From Phallus indusiatus (Eukaryota > Basidiomycota > Agaricomycetes > Phallales > Phallaceae): 64,000 nucleotides of DNA. Of this stretch, positions 38,239-49,618 are shown one piece after another. The stretch is taken from the NCBI GenBank assembly GCA_027605045.1, contig JAQFWX010000101.1:1-64000 (forward strand), written 5' to 3'. Both the position numbers and the translations under genes were made by a program. Positions within the stretch are counted from its first letter, which is position 1. Each line of letters starts with the position of its first letter. Below the pieces are notes generated by a model. It ran no database searches and was not told the DNA's origin. It was given only the letters and a program-made list of their open reading frames with translations.

Positions 38239-39619
38239 ATGGTTTTCTCCTCCGTCGGTCGTTCGAAAGCCCTCCCGCAATTAAGATGGCTTTCCAATCT
38301 TCCCAGTAGATCACATAGACATATCAAGTTCATCACTGTTACGAGGTCTGGTATGCATAGTTCTTTGCTTTGTGTGCTGGCGTACAAGTAAAAGTGTGTC
38401 TCGTTTAAAGCCAGTGTCAATAGCTCGAGAAACCCTGTAAGCTCTCCAGATTATCCTTTAAAATATCTTATTGATTTCAGCAGTCGCAACAGTCCCCTTC
38501 ATCTAATCAACCTTTCCCTCTCCATATCAACAAAATAAAACCCAGTCCACTTATGGTCATCCTTCTGGAATTTTAGCTTGGATCCTCAAATCTCCTTCTC
38601 GGAAATCCGCCTTCTTGCGAATAGGCGATTTCCTAGGATACGGATCACCTAAGCAGGTTGCCGGTCGACGTGCGCATATGATATATGCTCGGTGCAGTGA
38701 AGTGGCTTCAGGGCCGGAATCCGCGTTTTGGCACGATTGTCAGATAGGGTTCGCCCTTCCCTGCGGTTACTTCTTATGTTGATTATTGAATCTAGCTCTT
38801 TCTTTACCACCCACCTTTCAGTCGTGGTTTACTATCACAAATCTTCATGTTTGGATGGCAACTGTGCGATTACGCGCGTTACCTTCATCTCATGGGAGAA
38901 TATTCATCCAAGCACTAATTGATCACTTTTTTCTCGACGCTGAAAGTCGTCTTCGTGCCATTATGGGGAAGAAAGCCCCCGAAATGCTTGTATCTCGACA
39001 AATGAAGGTGCGTTTTTACGCAGTTTCTGGTGACGCGGAGAGCCTAGTCTTCCTTGTAGATTCTGAGAGAGCAGTGGAATGGTTTGAACCTATCTTGCGA
39101 TATAGCTTTTATTTCAGGTGACAAAGAGATGGCAAGTACAATGTGGAGGAACTTCTTGGGTGCTCGGGGGGCGGAAGGAATAAGATATACAGATTCTTCA
39201 GCTTTAGCTGACGAACAGCAGTATATTGACTCAGTTCAAAACCGTATCAATGATCCATCTACAGGCGGTGTAGTTGATTTTGAAGGTAAATTTATCCACA
39301 TGTGGATGGTGATATTTCATCTTCATTGTTAACATACATATCCTCAGGTTCATCCATCGACAAATACGTGCACTACCCGCAATTAGCACTACTTTTGACG
39401 AGTTATGTCCGAAGAGAGATTGCGCGTCTAGAGACCGTTAGCGATCGAGTTATATTAGGGGGTGAGGGTCTGGGTTTACGTGAAACAATTGAAGAACTTG
39501 AAAAAGTACACCCTGGTGAGGTACAATTAGAGGAGATTTTTGGGTTTGGTAGCGTTAAGGCGGTCGGAGAAGACATTAAAGTGAATAACTACCTTTTTGA
39601 CTTCATTGCACATGGGTAG
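38239..39619 (+). CDS. CBP3: Mitochondrial ubiquinol-cytochrome c chaperone CBP3 (UQCC1-like)
   Basis: The conserved domain is clear from about 38577: KSAFLRIGDFLGYGSPKQ, AGRRAHMIYARC, LPPTFQSWFTITNLHVWMA, HFFLDAESRLRA, GDKEMASTMWRNFLGARG and SYVRREIARLE. This is the Ubiq_cyt_C_chap family, which binds newly made cytochrome b and helps assemble complex III. The upstream exon is less sure: an ATG at 38239 opens a basic, Arg/Ser-rich segment (MVFSSVGRSKALPQLRWLSN) that would make a good mitochondrial presequence, but the introns linking it to 38577 are not fully resolved. The stop is at 39619. Confidence 0.8.
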
Positions 39620-40087
39620 TAAAATAGTTACAATCAAGATCAGTACACATATGTGAATGATACTTCTGACTAGAGCCATCTCGAGCGGCAAATCCCTTGC
39701 ACAGAGAGGTGACGAGCCCAGACCAAAAAGTTAGTTAGTCACCACAGTGAAGTAAAATAAAAAATGGGCAGAAACTATTTTACACAACATCTCAATAAAA
39801 AACAAGTCGTAATTATAAAGCTAAAATGCCACCTCAATCGCCAGCCGCACTTTCTACTCTTTGATTGATTCCACCCCTACCAGGACTGTCAACATTTCAA
39901 CACGTCACCTCTTTCTTCTCCACTGAAACTCACACAGGATGGACACGGATTACAAACATGACATCGTTATATTCGGCAAACGAACCCAGATAAAAAAACA
40001 TACAAGACAAGGTTACTGCTGTTATAGCATTGTAAGGCACGAGCATTTTTGAACATAAAAAAAATCATTCCAATAAAGTTGTCATAT
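39620..40087. other. Intergenic flank before the transposon nest
   Basis: AT-rich, no ORF worth reporting. It ends with the TAT target duplicate of the outer foldback element (40085-40087). Confidence 0.5.
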
Positions 40088-40249
40088 CACTGGAGACATT
40101 GTAGGGTTTAGCCAAAAAAAGGATCTCAAGAAAATTATAGTTCGAGGTATAGACTATTGATGATTTACCAAATTGTGCAATCATATTATAACTAATACTC
40201 AGATTACAGCAGTTTGCATTATGTAAGTCCGGCGCTCGTTTTGTCAGGA

Positions 40250-40545
40250 TAAGGCTGTTCACGGGTTATGACCCGCGGGTTTGGGTACCTGAAAACAGGT
40301 ACCCTTGGTCACCCAGACCCAGACCCGCACCCTTGCAGGTTTTGCCCACGGGTACCCGCGGTTTTAAGCGCCATACCCACACCCGAAAAAAACCCGTTTT
40401 TTTTTGGGCACCCGCGGGTTTTTTGGGGTACCTGCAGGTACCCGCGGGTTTTCTATATAAAAATTTTCCGAAATTTGATGTTCAAACCCGCGGGTTTTGC
40501 AAAAAAATTTCAAAACCCAAACCCGCACCCTCGGGTCTTAAGCCC
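40250..40545. repeat. Subterminal repeat array, left end of the 8.7 kb element
   Basis: Dense copies of the palindrome ACCCGCGGGT and of GGGTACC/GGTACCTG, in both orientations, next to the TIR. Similar motifs recur at the right end (48835-48922). Arrays of this kind are transposase binding sites in hAT elements. Confidence 0.75.
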
Positions 40546-41158
40546 CTATGAAAAAGATATTTTAAAAAGTTATCGGTTAAAACCGATTCGTCGCTAAACG
40601 CAGGATACTTTCAGGCTCACTCTCAGCCTTCCGGCATCTTGCACCGTTGCAACTCAGCAGCGGCTGTGATGAACGCTGCTCAGTAGTACTAGTGCCGGCT
40701 ACACCATCCAGACAGACTACTAATAATATTCTTTGCTCAAAGTATGACAACAACAACAACAACAAGTATCTTTACTTGTTGCATGGGATGCATCCGGGAC
40801 ACATCCAGTCAGAGCTCATATTTTCGTAACACCGGTTAGAGGCCTGTGGCAGTGTTGCTCGTTATGATAAGTTCATGAAACTCCACAGCAGGCTCAGATT
40901 ATCGTTTTCAATAAATAGGTGATTGATTTTGACGAATGACAATACCGTTGATATGATGCCGCTAGGAAAATCGCTTTTTTTGATATTCATGCATCAAATT
41001 TAGGTATGACAACCCGTGCCGCAATGGGTGTAACAGTTAAGATAGTCATTTGGAATAGCCGTAAATCTTTCCAAAACTCGTCTTAAAATTTCTAACTAAT
41101 TTCTTAAAAGTAGCAGATTTAAAGTCTTGAGAGACTTATTCAATGTAAGGTACACTTA
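40546..41158. other. Non-coding part of the 8.7 kb element, left of the mariner insertion
   Basis: No supported gene. It contains a short (CAA)n microsatellite at about 40747-40764. Confidence 0.4.
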
Positions 41159-41551
41159 TTGCCGTTTGCAAATTTGTTTTCCGACGGCAATGAGCGCTAA
41201 TATTGTCCCCAGTGCAGCGCAAGCAAAAAAAATTAATTATCTTGCAAACGGGTAGCTTAACCTATCTTCTTTTTTGCACTAAAATTAGTGGTTTTTTATG
41301 AAGAATTTTTTGAGACCTTCAAGTTGAGTAGAAGTCTTTGAAGGAAGTATGCATGTTCCAAAAACTGTCTTATTGCTTGATTGTAATTTATACAATGATA
41401 AAAATATCATCTCGCACTTGTTTTTTCTTTTTTGGGAGTGTAATATACTTAAACAAATTTTCAAAATAAAATTGTGCTATGTTTATGGTAGAGTACTGGT
41501 GAAATCTTTTGAACTCCGCAGTGAAACCACCTCGAGAGCTACATCCTTCTC

Positions 41552-43131
41552 ATGCCACTGACACGTCAATCTAAGACCAAAAAAGTGTCAGATGAGACCC
41601 CACCAATAGAAAACATACCGTTGCCTCCAAAACGTAAAGTTGGAAGACCGCGAAAAAAACCCATGCCTGCCATAACGAGTGAAAACCCAATGCCGGATTC
41701 TGCATCTGTTCCTCCTGTAGGTCCTTCAGGAGATGATTTGGCAGCGATAGTAGGGTTTCCCGATTATGAACAACGTATGAATGAGCTCGAAAATGAACAA
41801 TATGTGGCTGGGTTGGACATACCTCTTGGGCCGGTTGAGGATGACAGTCTATTTGCTGTGCCAGCCAGTAGAAATGTCACCTCTGGTGGACCTAAAAGGA
41901 ATGGAGGAAAGGATGAGGAAGGTGATATACAGATGATAGAGGATGAGGGGGAGGATGAAGATTTTACTGCTGAGATAGAGGAAACTGTGGCTGATATCAG
42001 TATGTTGTTTTTGTATATCTAGATGAAGAAACTCACAAGCAAATCCTAGCTACAAAAGGAGTAATACCATTTTTAGTTCCATTGCCAAATGGGACGAGTG
42101 ATGGATTAGACATTCCATCAAATCTGACATGGCAGGATGTCAGGTTCCGTTTGGCAGAAAAAATGGAAGTACCTGTCAATTCTCTGAATATTGGCTACAA
42201 ATTCTCGACCCATACAGTCCGTGATCCCCAGAGATGTCTTGGCTCAGTTGCAAACTGGCTTGATTTGGTTGCAAGAGCACATGCAGCGATGAAGGTTCAT
42301 GCCAAGGCTAAGAATAAAGGAAAGCCATTTGAGGTACACATCAAGGATATGAATCTACCTCCGGATGCAAAGGCAGCAAAGGCAACAAGCGAGAAACTAC
42401 GACTAGGAGGATCCGGAGGTACAAAAGGTGGTGGTGGTAGTGGTGTGGAGCCATCTTCTGCGGCGAACTCCGGGCAGGAGGTCTTCTCGGAAGGCCGATT
42501 AGTCAAGCTTCTCGAACTCAAAACGAAATGTGGTAAACATGACCGGAATTGCATTGTAACCTCTAAAGGTGAACATATTCGCCTTTTAAAAGAGCACATT
42601 AGCCTCTGGGCTATGTTAGTGGTGTGTTACACTCCTTTCTCCCTATACGCAGACCTGATTAGTCAACAGTCACGCGGAATGGGTGATAAGAACTTGATAC
42701 AACCACCTGACTTGGTTATCACTCAAGCAAAGACTTCTTCCGAAGCACGGGATCATATTGCACCTCCACGTGGTATTGTTCGAGGCCCAAAAAATAGCGC
42801 AGCATCCGATGACCTCCTTGAACAGGGAGACGAGACTGACACGAATGGTGTTGAAGATCCGCAACAATTTCCATTTCTCTCTTCTTGGCTAAAGGAACTT
42901 GATGAAAGTCCTCGCGCAGATGATAGGTGCTACTACCAGTATCTCCCATTCATTGAGAAAGAGGGATACCGGCGAGTTTCCGAGCTTGCAGATCTGATTA
43001 CGGACTTGGAACTCCGTGCCATTTGCCCGGGAATGCCAATGGCAACTGCAAAAAGCCTTATCCGGTTTGCCAAAATCGACACAAAAAGGATTCGTCAATC
43101 ATCAAAACAACTTTATAATGGAGCATACTAG
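41552..43131 (+). CDS. Transposon-carried AT-hook protein with a SAM-like C-terminal region
   Basis: Function unknown. The N-terminus carries an AT-hook (KRKVGRPRKKPMP), which binds the minor groove of AT-rich DNA, followed by an acidic stretch (EDEGEDEDF). A very short intron (about 42,000-42,022) joins it to a long second exon. The middle has GKPFEVHIKDMNLP, a Gly-rich linker and a Cys/His block (CGKHDRNCIVTSKGEHIRLL). The C-terminus (FLSSWLKELDESPRADDRCY to PMATAKSLIRFAKID) resembles a SAM-like helical bundle. It lies fully inside the mariner TIRs, convergent with the transposase. It may assist transposition or act on chromatin; that is inference. Confidence 0.7.
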
Positions 43132-43163
43132 CAACAGGTGTAAATACAAAAACTACATAATGC

Positions 43164-44338
43164 CTAGTAACCACAGTGTTTATACCATGCTTGTGCATGC
43201 TCCGGTTTGATACTCCAGACAGCCTCATGTAAACGCATGTATATCTGACTCTCATCTTCATCTAAAACTGCAAGCCGCATGAGATTGCCGTTCCGCCGGA
43301 TGACATTCTTGATAAATGAAAACGCGAGCTCAATTGGATTATAATCTGGAGAATAAGGCGGAAGGAATTCGACTTTCATTCCACTGTATAATAGATATTA
43401 GAATAGTCAGCGCATTGAAAAAAAAACCCACCGATCCGTTATCATTTTCAACACCTCCGGACATTTATGAATCCGGCAATTGTCCATGACAATCACAGAA
43501 TTTGGCTCCGGATAAGGCTGCATTTGGTCTAACAGACCTTCAATAAAAGTGGCGAAGCTTGCAGTGTTGAATGACCCCTCAAGAATGTTTACATGTAAGA
43601 TGCCGGAAAGTGATAAAGCCGGAAGAATGGAATATCTGAAAAGATTATTGAATGTTTTATATGAAACTGTTGAGCGGCATACCTTTTTCCTCTCACAAAA
43701 AAGGTTTTGCGAATAGCCTTCTCACCAGAAATTGCCCACGCACGATTCCTGAATGTCGTGCGGCGATCACATGCGCTCTCATCCACAAAGACAAGCTGAT
43801 TGCAAGAGTAGTTCGAGATTCGTAAAATGTACTCTGCACGCAGTTCTTGTGATCGTTCGTATGCAACACTGGTAATCTATACAAATAACATTTATACAAA
43901 CCACGGAAAAATGGAGAAGCATTGACTCACCTTTTTCATAGTGAACCCACTGCGCTCCAAAGCCCTCCAAATTGTTGACTGGGATGCTTGCTTTCCACAA
44001 ATTTCTTCCAGCTCAGCTTGCAGCTCATCTAAGAAGATGTCATTCGTCCGCTCAATGCTTCCGTGAAGATACTGCCGAAATCATATCAGTAAATCACTCA
44101 AAAGTAAGAGTGTATGACTTACATCAATGTCTTCACCATCCAAAAGACGTTTCCTTCCTCGTTTTTTACCCTCCACTTGGTTTGTTGGGTTTCTGGTCAT
44201 GAAGTATCGATCCGACAGGGTGTTGATAGTCTTCACATTGAGATCGGTTAAACTTGATACTTCCAGGGGCGAAAAATGTTTGAGAAGCCGGATTACTGTC
44301 CAGGCATGGTCGTCAGAAACTTTCTGGCCTTGTTTCAT
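43164..44338 (-). CDS. Tc1/mariner (IS630-type) DD34E transposase
   Basis: Five exons on the minus strand from ATG at 44338 to a stop at 43164. The N-terminus is helix-turn-helix-like (SSLTDLNVKTINTLSDRY), followed by a basic patch (KKRGRKR). The catalytic domain has the first Asp in LVFVDESACDRR, the second in VIVMDNCRIH and the Glu in PPYSPDYNPIELAF. After splicing the intron at about 43380-43432, exactly 34 residues lie between the second Asp and the Glu, so this is DD34E, the Tc1 type. All three catalytic residues are present and no stop interrupts the spliced frame. It should cut and paste the element bounded by the TIRs at 41159 and 44762. Confidence 0.87.
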
Positions 44339-44762
44339 TCGAGAAATCTGGCGTTTTTGAGGATGGCGTGGATGAGATGGTGGTGGCCGGTTTGACTAGC
44401 TGAGTTTGAATTTCCAAACCTTCGTGCTTCGTCAAGCTGACTGTTTCTGCTAATTACACCATAAATAAATATACAAGTCATTATAACCTGTTAACAGAGC
44501 ATGATTTTGAGTAGCTCAAGATAATTTAACAGCTTAGAGGATTTATTTTCAGCCGGAAGATCCAAGTATGAATATGTCCATGAACCACTTTCGAAAAAGG
44601 GATTTATTTACTACGATATATTCACTAAAATTAAGTATTTTACAAAAGATAATTTTTGAAGTTTGTTTTGTTTCTAAATCTAGCACGCTCGTCGAGATAT
44701 GAATTTTTTAGTTGAGAGCGTGAACGCATGTCGGAGCTGGAAAACAGATTTGCAAACGGCAA

Positions 44763-45561
44763 TAACAAGAGTGAATTGTTGATACCATGTTGTATGGTAA
44801 GTACTGCTGTTAATTATTCATTCTCCGGGTTTCTGATTTGTCTCAAAGATAATTTGTAAACTTAATAAATATACTATTCTCCTATTCTACTTTAATGGGA
44901 TGCTGGAAATAAAATGAGCTCTTCATAGTAAGCTATATTCAGCTATGCTGCACTAGCCGCTGGGAGCTTTTGTATGTGTCTGTTATTTTATCTTTTTCTC
45001 CTTTTTATTTAATAAATTTTTCTCAGTGAAAATGTTATATTTATTTATTGCAAGCAAGCGACGTTTGGCTAAGTTAAAGGCTTGAAACAGCGCGCGCTGT
45101 TAACTAACTAACTAAGCGTACCGGCGGTCGAAACCATCAATAGTTTACCAATGTCGAAACTGCACAAATCCAGCTAAATGGCCATGAACCGGGGACACTT
45201 GGGACTGCAGTCCTTCTTGAAGACGAGTTTACCAGCCAGCTATTATATGCAGGCAGGTTAAGGAGCGCAAGTGAGACATTGCAGAACATAGGTTTGTACT
45301 TTACATTTTTAGTTAAAAGCTTGATGCTCATGGCTGCTCGCTAGGGCTAGGGCATCGTCTGCTACCGATCAACTGAGCAGCGTCAAAAATTGGAAAAAAA
45401 AATGTATCCTTTACTGTTTTGCTGTTTGTGAGTCCTTCCCCCGCCGTCTACGGATGTAAAATTCAGGCGGCGAACAGTAAATTTTTTTCCGGGTCAGTCT
45501 GGAGGCCTTCATACCACTATACCAGTCTAAAACCTCCCCAGTTCAGTTTCTCCCTGCAGGC
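44763..45561. other. Non-coding region upstream of the recombinase gene
   Basis: No supported ORF. It should hold the recombinase promoter and 5' UTR. Confidence 0.4.
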
Positions 45562-47683
45562 ATGAGAGGTCTTCGTTCCGAAACTGTCCAAATGCTCTCA
45601 ATTCCTGAGTTGGATCAAATAAAGCAAGAGTCGAAGAAGCGACATGGCTCTTCAGTCAAAACAGTCGCGAACTACCAAGGGTATCTAGCCCGTGGCAAGC
45701 AGTGGCTACAAGACATTGTTGCAGGCTCTGGAAATCAAAATGTTTTTGATTGTCCTCATGGGACACCAGCAAGTGGTGGCAACGGTAAATGGAAATGGAC
45801 GAAAAACGACCTAATCTCTGCATTTGATTTAGAACCGACCCGTGCTTCTCCTTGGGCTCTTGCCAGCTTCTTGACTTTCAAATGTTTTCAAGAAAATAGA
45901 GGAGCGTCTACTGCTGATGGAGTCCATGCCGCCTTTAAAAAATTCTGGGATAATGCGCAAGTATTTTACTCTTTTTAAACTCTAATAAACCTTATCAATT
46001 TTTAGGGATTCTGAGGGACGATACCGTGGTGAATGGTCATGGGACGAACAAAGCTGCACCGGGCGAGGCAACCCTGCTTCGTCACCCGACGTTATGGACA
46101 CTCTTCACGCTATCAAGAAAAAACATGGAGCGGAAGGCACCCGGAATCATTCTGGTGCAATGTCATTGCAGTTTCTTAGACGTATTTATGACTGGTCTCT
46201 GCGTGAATGCCCAGTCACTCTCCCAGTTGCCGAAACCTTGTCTCTGAAAGAGCATGCTTTAATTCATAAGCATTTGGCTTGGAGAGCCTTCTCTTCCTTT
46301 GGCTGGACACTTTGGACAAGGTTTGAATTATTTATTTATCATAAATTTGACTTATTCTTGTGCAGAAATTTCGAAACATTGAAGTTACAGCAGCAACACT
46401 TTACATTTAATTGTGTTACTGAAGATGAATACCAGCTCTCACACTGGCGGGTTACTCTGGAGCAGCGGAAAAACTGGCAGAGTAAACTAGAAAAAGGTCA
46501 GGACTATGAGGGTCACACTTATGAGATATATCCACAGCCAGAAATTCCTGCGGCAGACCTTGATTTCCACATGCGGAATTGGCTCTCTTTTCTTCAGACA
46601 CATGTTTATGGACGTGCACTGGAGCCAACAGATTTTATATTCCCTACTATTGGCAGTACCGGCATTGCACACATTGGGACAGCAATGTCGCATGATGTCA
46701 TTCAAGCTTGGATAGATGAGTTTGTGACAGGGGCCGGCATTGACACAAAAGTCCGGTTGACGACACATTGCTTTCGGCGTGGTGGTGCACAATACCGGTT
46801 CATGTATGCACCTTGTGGCAAACGCTGGACTTTGGCTACCATACGATGGTGGGGTGGTTGGGCCGAAGGAGAACATGTATGAATATTCAACACAATTTTT
46901 CTTCAATTCTATTAATTATTTTACTATAGAGAGACACACTAATACGCTACTTGCTAGATGAACTTCATAGCTATGAAGCGGGACATGGTGGGGCTCTGCG
47001 ACCTGTCAAACCTGAGGCAGATGTGTCATTTATGGGAGAACACAAAGACGCGCAGGGTGTCACCTTTGGGGACCTCAAGGGTTACATTCATACCATTGTC
47101 AAAGACGTTGTTGACTATGTACACATTAGCTCATCAACACACAGTAATATCGTGACGGGGGCTATCACCTGCAACACCGGAAGTTCACCATCAACAGCTT
47201 CCGTGACGGCGGCTGCTTCCATCGGCCAGACTCAGACTCAATCCTCGAAGCCCAACAAGGACATCGACATTAGCGCCCCACCTCCAGGGGTGGTAATTCC
47301 ACGTTTTCCCAGCGACGTGGCCAAAAAAGACAGGTGGAAAGCCATAATCAGAGACTGGGATTTTCCGGACAGCAGTCGCGGGCTCTTGATTCCATTAAAA
47401 GACTGGCCACTCGAATGGAAAAACCATCCGGCGTTTGCTATGAATCACTTCAATCGCAGAATTGTTGCTGAGGAATTCATTGACAGGTAAGTCAAATTAC
47501 TATCTCTTATATAAATGATGTTTATTCTTGCCTTTTTTCAGCTGTCAGCGTAATGAAGAAGAATTTCTCAGACGTTGGCCAGCTGCCGCTGAAGGTCCCA
47601 CAGAACTTTGGAAGGTGATCAAGAAGAATCGAGTTGATACCGGAGTTGCGAAATCACGACGCAAACGCAAGATACCTTCTTGA
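45562..47683 (+). CDS. Crypton-type tyrosine recombinase with a GCR1_C-like C-terminus
   Basis: Five exons (start 45562, stop 47681-47683). The N-terminal part resembles a SAM-like core-binding domain (VKTVANYQGYLARGKQWLQD). The catalytic part has the HxxR box in TTHCFRRGGAQ, then RWWGGWAEGEHRDTLIRYLLDE, where the Tyr in IRYLL is the probable nucleophile. Upstream helical blocks include YDWSLRECPVTLPVAETLSL and LSHWRVTLEQRKNWQSKLE. The C-terminal segment (VAKKDRWKAIIRDWDF, LLIPLKDWPLEWKNH, FNRRIVAEEF) resembles the GCR1_C DNA-binding region of fungal Cryptons, and the tail is basic (KSRRKRK). Cryptons move by site-specific recombination and normally lack TIRs. This gene lies inside a TIR element with an 8-bp TSD, so it may be the mobile enzyme or a captured gene. 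Confidence 0.8.
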
Positions 47684-48922
47684 TATCCGTTTGGCAGGCA
47701 GATGTAGATTGTCCATAATAAATGTTTATTGAAAAAAAAACTAATTACATACAAAGATATACTAACAAAAGGCTGGAGTGATATATAGATCTAGTAGAGA
47801 GAAGAAAAGCCGATGGCATGGGTGGAAAGAGATGGACTGTAGCGAATCAATAGCACCATGAGAAGAGATGGGTCGTCGCGAGAAAAGAAGGGCCGTTGGT
47901 GCGAATGCTGGCAAGAGATGAGCTGTTGCTTACGTATATAGATCTAGTAGAGAGACGAAACGCCACGGTGCGTGCGAGCATCCTGGACTGGGATACCGCG
48001 TCAGCGTCATTGTCCTGGGGGCGAGGGATAGTGTCGCGAGTATGCTGCACAATAAGATTCAGGGAAGGAAGGAGAGGGCGGGGCAGAAATCACGACAAAG
48101 GAGGAAGGGAAAAAGGAGGTGGGAGGTGGTTGAGGGAGCGGCAATCAGTGAGCGATTGTTGGATTTGGAAAATAGGAAGTGAGGCGGGCATCGAACGCAA
48201 CGTCAAGTAATACAGGCTGGGAAAAGAGAAGATATGAATGAGTCTCCAGAACAAATATAGTGATAGTAAAAATACTTACAGGAGGAAAAAGCCTCTCCCC
48301 AGAAGCCCTTTTCCGGGAGGGCGCGTTGAGTGAAGTTATCCTCCAGGTTCTCCTCTTGGGCTAAAAAGACAGATTGGGTCGAGACGGGAGACAGGGTTTC
48401 GGGTCAAGAAAAAGCCCCATACGCTAGTATCAAAGTTAACCCAATTGTTTGTTTTAAAAAAAAAGAAGGCGGCTAGAAAGACTGACATTGAGAAAGAAAG
48501 AAAGAAAGAAAGAAAAATAAGTCTGACAAAAGCGCACCTGAATATAATTTAAACCAACAAGCAAGATAAAATTTTAATCAAAATAATCACCCCACCCCTC
48601 CCGGACGAATGGGAATGGGCGGGGCGAAACGACGGGTGGCGAAGCAGAGTGGTGAGGTGAGGGAGAGCGGGAGAGATTGGTAACGGGCGGAGCGCGAAAT
48701 CAGGTCACGATGCTCGCGACGGGCACGGCAGGCGCACCATTGGCTGGAAAGGCCCCCGCGCCCACGTGCGCCCACCCGGATACGGACTATCCGGGACCAA
48801 TCCTTTAAATTTGCCGACATAAGCGAAATTAAACCTGCGGGTTTGGGTACCTGAACCCGCGGGTATTGTGACAGGTACCTGTCACAGGTACCCGGGTATA
48901 CCCATACCCGTGAACAGCCTTA
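47684..48922. other. Non-coding right end of the 8.7 kb element
   Basis: No supported gene. It has a purine-rich block, a (GAAA)n microsatellite at about 48493-48516, a GC-rich region (48590-48790) and subterminal ACCCGCGGGT/GGTACC repeats at 48835-48922. Confidence 0.45.
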
Positions 48923-49117
48923 TGTCAGGATAATCGTCGAGACCTTGCGAATGCAATAGCTCATCCAATTTTGAGAATTTTGGCTTTCTGTTTCTTTATG
49001 ATATGTTTGTATATATTAGGACTAGTGCATCATATACTTTATTAAGCTTATCAACGTGTATTTGAAATTTTGACTTTGTCTCCCCAAAAATCGGCAATGG
49101 GGAAAACCTCAAAGTAG

Positions 49118-49448
49118 TAAGGGTGTTCACGATTCCGGATCCAGGTCTTATGGATCCAGGTCAACAGGTTTTGAAGTCTCCAAAATTCAAACCTGGATCC
49201 TTACAGGTCGGATCTTCACGGATCCGGTTCTAGGTCTTCACGGATCTTGACCTGTTGATCTGTAGACAAATCTTAGCTCTCAATAGGTTTTGAGACAGTT
49301 TAAATTTTCAAAACTTTTCAAAACCCAGACCTGGATCCTTACAGGTCAGATCTTTCACGGATCCATAGTCTCACGGATCTGTGTTTTACAGATCCGATCA
49401 CGGATAAGATCTGTTGACCTGTGCATGGGACCTGGAATCATGAACTTA
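49118..49448. mobile_element. 331-bp hAT-like MITE
   Basis: It begins TAAGGGTGTTCACGATTCC and ends with an imperfect complement (GGAATCATGAACTTA). The 8-bp duplication CAAAGTAG is at 49110-49117 and 49449-49456. The interior is packed with GGATCC, GGATCT and ACAGGTC motifs in both directions. It shares TAAGG-TGTTCACG with the 8.7 kb element. No coding capacity. Confidence 0.85.
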
Positions 49449-49618
49449 CAAAGTAGCTCATAAAAAGTAGATAGTGCACTGGATACAGTAATTCTGAACA
49501 TATCTCAAAGAAACAGTAAGTTGAAATTCTCAAAATTGCACGAGCTATTGCGTTCGCAAGATTTCAACAACTATATTGACAAAATGAGCACCGGACTTAC
49601 ATAATGCAAACTGCTGTA

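Larger units (their letters stand above)
41159..44762. mobile_element. Tc1/mariner-type element with two convergent genes
   Basis: Terminal inverted repeats of 24 nt with one mismatch begin TTGCCGTTTGCAAAT at 41159 and end at 44762 (shared outer part TTGCCGTTTGCAAAT, then T/C, then TGTTTTCC). They are flanked by TA at 41157-41158 and 44763-44764, the hallmark of the IS630-Tc1-mariner superfamily. The element carries a DD34E transposase on the minus strand and an AT-hook protein gene on the plus strand, which end 33 bp apart. Both genes look open after splicing, so the element may be recent. Confidence 0.88.
40250..48922. mobile_element. 8.7 kb TIR element with 8-bp TSD (hAT-like ends) carrying a tyrosine recombinase gene
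   Basis: Terminal inverted repeats start TAAGGCTGTTCACGGGT at 40250 and end with the exact complement at 48922. The 8-bp duplication TGTCAGGA lies at 40242-40249 and 48923-48930. Subterminal zones on both sides are packed with ACCCGCGGGT and GGTACC motifs. The other arm of the outer foldback element preserves a diverged version of the empty site, which supports these boundaries. An 8-bp TSD and a TAAGG-type end with TGTTCACG point to the hAT superfamily, yet no hAT transposase is present. Instead it holds a Crypton-type recombinase gene and a nested Tc1/mariner element. Confidence 0.85.

Noticed and set aside
40250..40545. CRISPR-like or satellite array
   Set aside because: Repeats are short palindromes in both orientations with no regular spacer, adjacent to a TIR; fits transposon subterminal repeats in a eukaryote.
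45562..47683. Starship 'captain' (DUF3435) recombinase, making the island a Starship
   Set aside because: The C-terminal part looks like GCR1_C of Cryptons, the unit has TIRs with an 8-bp TSD, and no Starship cargo genes are present.
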